64,000 bases of DNA, taken from Epiperipatus broadwayi. Its lineage: Eukaryota > Onychophora > Udeonychophora > Euonychophora > Peripatidae. The position numbers and the translations under genes were made by a program. The stretch spans positions 1,942,001 to 2,006,000 of the forward strand of contig JAQFVV010012536.1 of the NCBI GenBank assembly GCA_028023455.1, in the 5' to 3' direction. Positions within the stretch are counted from its first letter, which is position 1; each line of letters starts with the position of its first letter. Positions 54,560 to 64,000 of this stretch are shown piece after piece. The notes under the pieces were generated by a model. It saw nothing but the letters and a program-made list of their open reading frames with translations. It did no database searches and was not told where the DNA came from.

Positions 54560-57500
54560 TATGAGATTATATGAAATAATCTTTCTTAAAAAAGAATCTC
54601 ACAAATGTTATGCCCAAGTTTTTATTTATTATCCAGAAAAGAAATGGATATCTATTTTTTATTTGTTGAATGTCATATATACTGAGAAATTCAGACGTCA
54701 ACAATTTGTGAGAATAAATTAAATGTAATGATGGTATATTATAAGATGTGATATGTTGGACTAATTCCATCATTTATGAGTGAATGTTGTGTAATTACTA
54801 CCCTGAATTAAATGTATTTCAAATACTGACAATAATAATATACTTGTTGGCATTAGTTTATTCTTCAACACAGAGCCATTAAAATTTATTTTACTAATCT
54901 TGTGAAAGGGCTTCATCACCAATCAAATGTAAATATATAATCATTTATGGTGTAGTTTAATTGAGAATAACTATTAAATCACATGATAAACCTTATATAA
55001 TAAAATAATATGATATATTTAACATCTAACTGCTAGTAAAAAAGATTTCTGCTTTTGTTATCAAATAAACAATTTGGACATTAATATTTGCAACATTTTG
55101 ACATGCTATTTTTTTTATTAATATTGTTTTATCTGATCTAATAATTAATTTTTATTAAATTACCCATGATTATATGTATTTGCTTTTGGTGGATTTACTG
55201 TAATGGTAGAAAGATATCTAATAAACTAAATGTTCCTTGATTATAGCTTATTTCATTTTTGGTTATATATATATTGAAACGGAAACCTCCAATCCCTTTC
55301 CGTTTCACCATCAACCTAATGACCTACTTGTCTGAACTAGTTTCGAACCTATCTTAAATGTAGAAATGTCATATGTAAAAATGTTATATATAAGTCGAGT
55401 GGGAAAACTTTGCTACAATGGCCGCTTGAATGGCATCATCCATTTACTTACGAAAACACGCTATAATTAGACAGGTTTGATAAAATTATAGCGGAGAAAT
55501 GCTCATAAATTATTATAAAATGTTTTATAAATTTTCAGTCAATTTTTAATTATATTCGCTATAATATTCGTATGTGGATGGATAATTTAAACCTTGGAAT
55601 AGCGGCAAAATGATTTATATATATATATTTAAGTTAAAATAAAAAAGATATACTATAATGTAAAATGTTTTCTTTAAAATATATTTAACGGCTTTCTGAT
55701 TTAATGTTTTACATATATAATTGAAACTAAAGTATTTTCTTTAAATTTGCTTTTTTTTAAACAAATAATTTGGTAAAAACAAATATGTTAAAAGTTATTT
55801 ATTTCAGTAAAATAAAAATCCGTTTATAATTAAAAATGAGAATTTTGTGTAAACAAGAAATCAATTAGTGACGCACCCGGGTAAAAAGTAAAATCTAGTT
55901 TACTGATTGATTTTTGTTTGCACAAAAGACTTTATCATTAAATCAGAATACCGTTCTTTCTGCTAGGCCTTAACATTCTATAACACCTAAAAAGGAATTT
56001 AATTAATGAAACTGAATCAAATTATATAATTTATATGTTTTAATAATTTTTTAAAGTAAATTAAATATAACACCTCGGAGACGTTATCTGTTGCAGAAAT
56101 TGGATTATATTATTTTATTTAATTAAAAGTCAATTGGTCCCGAGGCAAACGAAATTCCAAAAAGGTGTTAAGGTTTAGTGGAAATGGATAAATAGGCCTT
56201 ATTTTAAGCGGGAAGATATACTCCATCTTGCTTTTGAAGAGCTATTACTATCCAAGTCAAAATTGTTTAATTTTACCATGTCTGGCTAAAGTCAGGCAAG
56301 AATTGCTGCAATTCCCGTGATGGAACGCCGAGTTCAATCCATCAAATGCCGAAGCAACAACCACACCAAATAAAAGATGTCATAAGCCGCTAAAAGAACT
56401 TGCCTTCGTTCCAACACCATTTTAAATCGTCTCGCAACTGAATAAGAACATGCCATAAGCCGCCAAAGAACTCACCTTCGTTCCAGCTCGAATATCTCCA
56501 GTTCAGCTATAGGAGAACTGTTTTAATATTATTTAAAATCGCAGAGCTCTGTGTGAATTTCAACAACAATCATTATTTCTTCAAAATCAGGTTAGCTAAC
56601 CATATTATTGTAATTTCTTTCTAAATTATTTTCCAAATAATATTGTAAATTCTCTAAAATGAAATACTTTTGCAAATTTCTTTATTAATTCAATATTGTA
56701 AACTCTGTCTAAATCGTATTTGAAATCTATAAATGAAATATTTTTGCTAAATTTCTTTGTTAATTAATATTTTGCTATATAATTTAATCACTGCAGTTAT
56801 ATTTTGCTTTTCTTTTGCTTATTTTTAATTATTGTTAATTATGCCTATGTTTCGAAACAGCGTGCATTTAATTACCAATATGTTTTTTTAAAAAGATATC
56901 ATTTAAAATCTCCATATTATTATTTATATAGCGTCATTTCGTGCGCTGTTTCGAAACCCAAATTCATATTTTTGTCATTTAGTAAATTAATTAATATAAA
57001 TATAAAATGTGGCTTTTCAACCTTTATTTATTATGTTACTAAAGATTAAACTAGCCTGGAGTGCAATCATAAGTATATTTTTTTAGTTAAGTATTCGTAA
57101 GTCCCCTATTAAATATACTTTTCCCCCTTTTAAAAGTTTAGTAGTTATAGATAACTAAAGAGATTGAACGGGATAAAGTAAAGTTTGTATCTATATATTC
57201 CTGTCAGTAGCATATCGTATTTCTCATGCTACAGAAGAGTTGGCTCTTTTGATCAAGCTGATGATCTAGTGTTCATTTAATATATGATCTTTAATTTATA
57301 ATATCCTTCGGCTTGGCGGATGTGGGATTTATTAATATTTTCTCGTTGTGCTGTTCTTTTTGATATATATATAAGATGGAGCCACGGTAAGTCCAGCCCA
57401 TCTTCTCTTATGGGTAGTGCAGTAGCGAAGTCTGAGCTACGGGCCAGATTAGCACGTAAGTCCCCCGCCTCTGAACCAAATAAAGGTTCCCCATTAGCAG

Positions 57501-58660
57501 CATGATGACCGGTTATTGGGTAAACCGTTGTTTGTCACAAAAACCCTAAAACTATTCTTCCATCCGCAGAGCCACTTTATTATTATACTTTACTTGTGCC
57601 TAGCATATTAGTAAAATCGTTATAGCCAACTCTTTCCTCCCTAATATGCAATCTTCGGCATTGAACCGAAGCATTCTTGAAAACCCGTTCGATCTTAAGC
57701 TATCTGGGATGCTTTATAAGCCCATAGTTAATATATAAATTGATTATAGTCAGATGTATTAAGTTTCACTCCAGACTTGGTTTGATTTTACGTAAAAGAG
57801 CCACTCGAACTGATTATAAAAGGACATAACAAATAAGTTAATGTAGTGATTAGTTGTATAGCAGGATATTTGGCTCCATTAAATCATAGCCACAAACCTA
57901 TTTGCCAACATCAATTATTGTTCAAATAGTCTAGAGAATGTTACTTTATAAATGAAATGCCTGTGTGCATTTGCCAACAACAATTGTCAATAAATATATT
58001 TTAATTCATCATATATCAGTTTCTGTCTCATTATTAAATCAATCCAATTCACTAATTGCCCATAAGTATTCATTAGTAAAGCCCCTATTATTTAAATATG
58101 TTAGATTTTATCTGTGGAATGTCTAGTATTTAAGTTGTTTATATATATGTTTAAGTCCATGAGTCTTATTGTTTTCTCCGATTTGCTAGTGGGCCGGATG
58201 AAGAATTAAATCTCGTGTGCTACCATTGTTATGTTATCCATTGGGTGTTAGATCTGGTGCTTGGAGAGTGGGTTCGAATCCAGGCTGGTCCCTGACCTAA
58301 ATCTCGGGCTTGACTGGGTTTGAAGTACATTTTGTGAGTTCCAGCTCGTGTTAGATGGATAAGCATGTTTTGACTGGCACAATATATATCTGTCAAAAAA
58401 ATCTAAATGAACAAGTGACATAAACTTATTTATATTATCATCAGCCTAATAACCATGACACCAATCATCTAATTAGTACTGCAAATATATAGCAAGTTCT
58501 CTGATTAAAACTTGTTTAACATTGGTGTAACTTGCATTGGCTTGAAAGCAACTACTCTATCATCTTAGTTTTAGAACTACATCATAAATCACACTGAGCT
58601 CTTTAAAATCTTCAGTAAAACTTGATGGTAATGTAATGATTATTACATCATGAAAAATTA
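54560..58660. other. Unassigned region, partly CpG-richer, no gene proven
   Basis: 54.6-55.2 kb is plain AT-rich DNA. From about 55.3 to 58.4 kb CG dinucleotides and higher-GC patches recur (for example 56285-56560 and 57300-57720), with a two-copy motif CATAAGCCGC..AAAGAACTxxCCTTCGTTCCA at about 56380 and 56455. A 61-codon plus-strand frame at 57320-57505 ends in SELRARLARKSPASEPN but has no family match I can name. The region could hold an LTR-type element or host exons; nothing proves either. Confidence 0.35.
58225..58290 (+). other. tRNA-like B-box relic
   Basis: GTTATCCATTGGGTGTTAG and TGGGTTCGAATCCAGGC, a perfect GGTTCGAATCC B box, at tRNA-like spacing; the acceptor arm does not pair. 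Likely the head of another SINE. Confidence 0.4.
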
Positions 58661-58676
58661 AGAAGTCTTTTAAAAA

Positions 58677-58950
58677 GATATCATCATCATCAACCATTAT
58701 CAATCCACTGTAGGATAAAGGTCTCTGCAAGTTCAATCCATCTTCTCTTATCTTTAGCTTCTCTTCTCCACATCATCCCTACACACTTTGTTATTTCATC
58801 CATCCATCTCACATGTGGTCTCATTCTGGGTCTTTTACAATCTCTCGGAATCCGGATTAAGATTTCAATTGTCCATCTATTATTATCATCATAAGCAAAA
58901 GTTATAATGATAATAGCAAGGTTTGATATTATAAAAGAGAGATCATGCAT
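58677..58950 (-). pseudogene. LINE-B C-terminus, best preserved copy
   Basis: Minus-strand frame: DDNNRWTIEILIRIPRDCKR, RMRPHVRWMDEITKCVG, MMWRREAKDKRRW and ETFILQWIDNG then stop, followed by a (GATGAT)n tail at 58679-58690. This is the classic C-terminus of an invertebrate LINE endonuclease-reverse transcriptase. The frame is open for 86 codons, younger than the six other LINE-B remnants. 5'-truncated. Confidence 0.85.
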
Positions 58951-59125
58951 AGAATGGTTTTTAATAATTACTTTATTGTATTTCAGTAGAAATCTTCATA
59001 TGATTCATCATTGGAGAATCAAAAAGTATTGAATTATTAACAATACTTACATGGATAACAGTGTTTTTCAGGGGGAAATTGTCTGGTTCATTCTACGATC
59101 AGCCTTCAGTGCTACCTTTGATTTA

Positions 59126-59445
59126 ACTATTTACTAGAATAACTTTTAAGACACTAGTATGTTTAGATCATGAATTATGACATGAAATGTCATGGTGTGT
59201 TTTGTACCTTCATAGGTCATATTTTACTCACTTCTTTGGTCATGGATTTCAAAATCACTTGAAAACATCCTTTTCACTCATTATTTCACTTAGTTTGAAT
59301 TATTTCAAATATTTTAGTTGTACTTTTATCAATTTAAAACAAAATGTAATGTTAGCACGTGTTTTCATCATGTGTCAAGGTATGAAAGACAGATTTCACG
59401 ATATAACTCACGATATAGATGTGTTAAGTCCTTAAAAATTTTCTT
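59126..59445 (+). mobile_element. Diverged MITE (M10), copy 3
   Basis: Left end AACTTTTAAGACACTAGTATG and right end GTGTTAAGTCCTTAAAAATT are rough inverted termini. Interior blocks CACTTAGTTTGAATTATTTC and ATGTAATGTTAGCACG match the other copies. Confidence 0.55.
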
Positions 59446-59449
59446 ATTG

Positions 59450-60725
59450 GTAGTTAAACTATGTTATTAAAATATGGCACTGCAGGATTCTCGGAAAGAG
59501 AAACAGTGACCTTTTCTTATTTAGTTACTTCATGTCAAAAAACATATGACTTTCTCTGTCTACATTTAATGTCTACTTAAGGAACTGTAATTTATTCCAG
59601 TACCAGTGGGCACCAAATAATAATATTTTCACACAGCCAATATATTCTGGCTATTGGCATTTTTTATTTATTTTATCAATAATCCTATTTGAGGAATGAG
59701 ATTTATCACTTCTGTCTAATGTCCATCGATTATAACCATAAATAATGACCATTGATAGTTCTAGAGTAGTATATATAGATTGCAACTTCTACTGTGAAAT
59801 TATTTAACCTGTATTCTTTTAATATCTTTTATTTAGGATTATTTTTAATTTATATTATTAAAAATCATTTTTCATATTTTATATTCCTGTAGAACGTGAG
59901 AAAAGCAATCTGCAAAACTAATTCATAATTAATTTTGAATTATTATTAATAATTTACGATATGAATATTTAATAATCGAAAAATAAAATAAGCTTTTGAA
60001 TTTCATTTACAATGCATTAAACAGTTTTCCAAAAACTCGTAGTCATGTTAAGAAAAATATGTATATATATATATTTTGAAAAATTATTTTTTTGGATTCA
60101 TACCATTTTGATATTTCTTGCCAATCTAAGCAGGAAATTTATGAATTATTTAATATCATTTATTTTTCATCTTTTTTTTTTCGAGTTTCTTTGTTTTGAA
60201 GCATTAATTTGATTTTATAAAGATGTTCAGGGCTTCATTATTTTCATGAAAAATATGTTTAAAATTATGTATAGCTGTTAATATAAGATGCATTTTAATG
60301 ATATATGACCTCATATATACAATATTCTGTTTCTTAATTACAAATTCTCTTTTGGCAAAGAATTTAACACACATACATACACACACTGTTATTATTAATG
60401 TTAAATCAAATCTCTAATCACAGTTTTACTTTGGGAACAACATTTTCCAAAATCATTGTAAAATGTAAACCTATCACCGCAATGTATTACTACTGAACCA
60501 GTCATTTCACATAGCTCAGGATCTAATTACATTTCAAATATTCCTGGACAGTTTCTACATATCCTAAACAATTTTACACTTAATAAATTAAAAGTGTCAT
60601 TCTGTCAAAGAATAAATATTGTATAGTTTAGATATTAATATAATTGACAAAATAGACTTTGACAATCACATTATAAACATGAAATATTAATTTCATAAGT
60701 TTTTTATGTTTTAATGATTGAATAT
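59450..60725. other. AT-rich DNA, nothing recognised
   Basis: No gene or family repeat recognised. CA-rich patch near 60370-60388. Confidence 0.4.
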
Positions 60726-60742
60726 ATCCATATTTTACTCAC

Positions 60743-61487
60743 TAAGAATCACATGATCACCATCTCTTATGCTAGCACAAGATTAAACAGGCAAAACTCT
60801 CCATACAGTAGTAGTACCACCCTGTGCCAACCAGAGTAATCAATAGATTCCAGAAGGCTTGTGCATAAAATCTCCATCCAGTGCCTACTCGTCCAATATC
60901 CCCAGACTAATTTCTGGCTTGTGGCCTTCATCAGTGAGGAGCCTTGGATCTGAAAGCACTGTACCTAGATCTTAGGATCTAATGCAACCCTCTAGCAACC
61001 ACCTTTTATCTCTACTTAATTATAGAACTATGAGAATGAAATTGAAAACAATAATATTTTTAATCTAAGATCAATAGCTTATATAGTCATATGGGTCTGA
61101 ACTCAGTTCATCACTCATACACCATAGCCACCACTATCTTATTAAACAGGATTGGTGTTAAACCACTAAGCATCACATGATCACCATCTCTTATAAGCTA
61201 TTGAGCTTAGATTGAAAATATTGTGTTTTCAATTTCATTCTCATACTTTTGTAGTTAAGTAGAGATAAAAGGTGGCTGTTGGAGGGTTGCATTAGATCCT
61301 AAGATCCAGGTGCCGTGCTCTCTGATCCAAGGCTCCTCACTGACAAAGGCCACGAGCCAGAAACTAATCTGGGGATATTGGATGGGTAGGCACTAGATGA
61401 GTATTTTGTGCACAAGCCTTCTGGCATCCATTGATTACTCTGGTTGGCACAGGGTGGCACTACTGTATGGAGAGTTTTCCCTGTTTA
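60743..61487 (+). mobile_element. F1 foldback retrozyme copy m, full form
   Basis: Starts TAAGAATCACATG (terminal module), then arm, antisense hammerhead (60899-60940), B, centre with second terminal-module copy (61158-61195), inverted B, decayed sense hammerhead (C17 about 61379), arm ending GAGAGTTTTCCCTGTTTA. The target duplication ATATTTTACTCAC is exact, at 60730-60742 and 61488-61500. Confidence 0.9.
60899..60940 (-). ncRNA. Type I hammerhead ribozyme of F1-m, minus strand
   Basis: Minus strand: TCCTCA with TGGGGA, CTGATGA (60928-60934), GGC with GCC, GAA, stem III ATT with AGT (one T-G wobble), C17 at 60905. Likely intact. The partner in the other arm reads CTGACAA and is probably dead. 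Confidence 0.75.
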
Positions 61488-61499
61488 ATATTTTACTCA

Positions 61500-62265
61500 C
61501 ATGAATTCTTTATCACATACATGCAATTGCTATTTTGTTTTGAGAGCACCCATTTCAAAAACATCACCAAATGAAAAGTTGATTCTACAATGGATTTTTA
61601 GTCAACCAGCCACTTCAGGTCAGGTCATCCATCTATGAATTGAATTTTGAAAATTGTTGGGTTTTGCTCTCTATATATCTAAACAAATTAACATTTTTTG
61701 AATTACAAATTATTTGATAGAATAATATATGTGAGTTGGTAGATTAATAATATTCTGGATTAAATGTGTCTTAAGAGAATAACCAGCTGATAAACTATTG
61801 TTAATGGTAATCAAGTATTTTATTAGCTTAATTGTGATTATTTTCTATCTTGAATCAATAGTCTTTAAACTGAATGCTTATACATGCATATTTTGTATCT
61901 TTCTCATGTTTTTAATTTGTAATTTTTATCATTTTATTTGCAGTTACTCTTTCTTAATTTATAATATGAACTATATTAAATATATATTTTAACCCCAGAA
62001 TTATTTTTTTCTATTTAATCTAAGTTTATTTTTTTCCTCTATTTGATTTTCTTTTCTCCTTATCCAAAGTTTTAAAACACTTGATAGAATTATGAATTCT
62101 TACCTTTACTTTTGAACTACTATTTAATTTTTTTTATTTTCTTTTAATAGTCTCAAGTATTTCTCTTTCTATTTAAATTAAGAAAACCCAGCTACTTCAG
62201 TCTATGTCTAGCATACACCTGAAGAAAAGTAATAATAGATGAGAGGGTAGCATCTTGCAGATGTA
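61500..62265. other. AT-rich DNA, nothing recognised
   Basis: No gene or family repeat recognised. Confidence 0.4.
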
Positions 62266-62269
62266 TATG

Positions 62270-62880
62270 TATTTATCATATTAATCTTATTATAAGTATT
62301 ATTATACTTTTATTTTCAGGCATCAAATTTTTTATACTTTATTACTTTGTTACCAATCACTTTAATATAAATGTATTAATGATTATTGTAATCATTTATT
62401 AAACTAGAGATTATCCTTAGCATAGATATAAACTTTATAGTCCTGTTAAAAATTAATTAAACATAAGCACATGGAACAAATCAACTCATAAACATATGGA
62501 ATGATTCAATCTCTTTTCTTTTTCATGTATAATATCTTTTTTCCAGATATACTTAAAACTTTTATTTGTCATATTGCTCTTTCAGTCTTATTAAAAATTA
62601 TTGCAATCTTATTTACAAGTGTCAAATTTTTCTGCACTCCACAACTTTGACACCAACCAATTTAAATGAATACAGTCATTACTATTATTAATCATTTGGT
62701 AAACTAGACATTATCCCTTGCCTAAATAAAAAGTTTACATTATCTGTTTTTATTAAATTAAACATAGATAGGATAACTCAATGTTATAGTCCTTTTTCTG
62801 TGTGTATTTTTTTTTTTCAAATGTAATTAAAACTTCCATTCTGCCATATATTCCTGAAATATATGAATAAAGACATTTGA
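62270..62880 (+). repeat. ~299-bp diverged tandem repeat, two units
   Basis: GTCAAATTTTTC, TAAACTAGAxATTATCC, AATTAAACATA and TATAGTCC-type blocks repeat in order, for example AATCATTTATTAAACTAGAG at 62391 and AATCATTTGGTAAACTAGAC at 62690. Confidence 0.7.
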
Positions 62881-63032
62881 AAAAATGTGGTCCCATGAAA
62901 TGTACTTCATGCTAAGCTATCTATATGTAGTAGTGAATATGTTTTAGGGGTCATTTCTATTTTTCAGATGTCTTAGTTTATACATTTGAAAATATGTGAT
63001 GGAATGAAAGTTTAAGTATATCTTTAAAAAAA

Positions 63033-63120
63033 TTCATCATCAGCAGCCATTATTAGCCTATTTCAGAATAAAGCTCTTTCCATTACTTTGCCATACAAGT
63101 TTATTGTGATCCTTCTTACA
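63033..63120 (-). mobile_element. LINE-B 3' tip
   Basis: TCATCATCAGCAGCCATTAT, then CAGAATAAAGCTCTTTCCAT corresponds to the low end of 58677-58950 (tail, stop and last codons). Heavily truncated. Confidence 0.5.
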
Positions 63121-63124
63121 AATT

Positions 63125-64000
63125 ATACATTTTAAAATGTTATTATAGACTGAAAGACTTAGTAAGGTAGTGGTGAGGCATTTGCCTGTGATTCTCATGA
63201 AGTGATCTGAATTGCTTTATGTTACAATTAAGATTTGCAATTTCTTTTATTTAACCAGACATATCTAATCCACTTAATCAGCTAATATCACTTGATAAAC
63301 AGATATATGATTATTTTTAATTAAATAAATGAAACGAAAATGGAAAATTGTCCAAACTCATCACCTGGTTATGCATTCTTTTTCATCGTCATGTTATGGA
63401 AGGACTTTGGGTAAAGAAGGGAGAGTTTTTGCCATGCAGTGGGCTCTTTAAGGACTGTTTAGCTTTCATCTTTACCATTATAGAGAAATAAAAAAAATTG
63501 ATTATATGATGAACCAAAAATCACTGCAATTTTAAATTTTTAAAATATGAGATCTGTCAATGTTATGAACTTACCGTAAACTATATTAATATATAGGATA
63601 TATGAAATTTTGTGTACAAAATCCTGTTACCTGAGAAGTCATGTCAAGACATAAAAAATTTAATGTGGGAATAACTTTATGGTTATAAGTATAATTCATG
63701 CAATTCTGGGGACTAGTTTTAAAATGTTTTTGCAGATTATGAAAATTATCTTGAGAAATGTATTTCATATTGTGGCAGCTATATAGCAAACCTAAGAAAA
63801 AAATCTACTCTAAAACTTTAATAACTATAGCTTTCAAATGCCATTTATTGTATGTTTATATCATTCATACACCATAAATTATAGAAATGAAGAGACCATG
63901 GAATACTTTCTGTTGAGGTACTCCCTTATTCAAACTTATCATTCTCCTAACATTAACACTACACATTCACATACACAAATAATAATCCATCTCATTAATT
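63125..64000. other. AT-rich DNA, nothing recognised
   Basis: A weak tRNA-like stretch near 63165-63225 (GGTAGTGGTGAGGCATTTGCC). No gene. Confidence 0.4.

Noticed and set aside
1-64000. Cephalopod origin
   Set aside because: The very abundant octopus-type SINE consensus was not seen in any orientation; other invertebrates remain possible.

Overview
This is an AT-rich, intron-scale or intergenic stretch of an invertebrate animal nuclear genome. The evidence is the long AT-rich filler, tRNA-derived SINEs with A-rich tails, invertebrate-type LINE fragments, a decayed Ty3/gypsy element, MITE-like palindromes and animal-type hammerhead retroelements. I see no intact host protein gene, rRNA or functional tRNA. 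The species cannot be named from the sequence; the abundant octopus-type SINEs of cephalopods are not seen.

The most interesting content is a set of at least four repeat families (called F1 to F4 here) that each carry a recognisable type I hammerhead ribozyme (HHR). F1 has 13 copies or fragments. It is a foldback element with fixed ends, 10-13 bp target duplications and HHRs in both arms; a direct tandem inside one copy places successive HHR cleavage sites 454 nt apart. F2 has seven copies or fragments, four of them in head-to-tail tandem with units of about 458-490 nt. F3 is one copy with a 376-nt unit, on the minus strand, and has been broken by an F1 insertion. F4 is one palindrome with a fully paired HHR. 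The families differ in sequence but keep the catalytic core and show compensatory changes in stems I and III. They look like retrozymes (non-autonomous, circular-RNA-type retroelements), presumably moved by reverse transcriptase supplied elsewhere; no Penelope-type enzyme is present here.

Layout: 1-5.8 kb holds a 52-bp minisatellite, a SINE, the nested F3/F1 block and LINE-A tails. 5.8-14 kb is mostly featureless AT-rich DNA. 14-19.7 kb holds F2 copies, LINE-B tails and a 330-bp tandem repeat. 19.9-26.6 kb is an old minus-strand Ty3/gypsy element (gag, RT, RNase H, integrase remnants) dissected by LINE-A, F1 and F2 insertions, several flanked by clean duplications that date them after the gypsy element. 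26.7-46 kb is a dense mixture of F1, F2, F4, SINEs, LINE tails and MITEs. 49.5-50.7 kb is a miniature LTR element (TRIM-like) with both LTRs, primer-binding site, polypurine tract and 5-bp target duplication but only 121 bp inside. 50.7-58.6 kb includes stretches richer in CpG than the rest and of unknown function. 58.7-64 kb returns to LINE tails, MITEs, one large F1 copy and AT-rich DNA.
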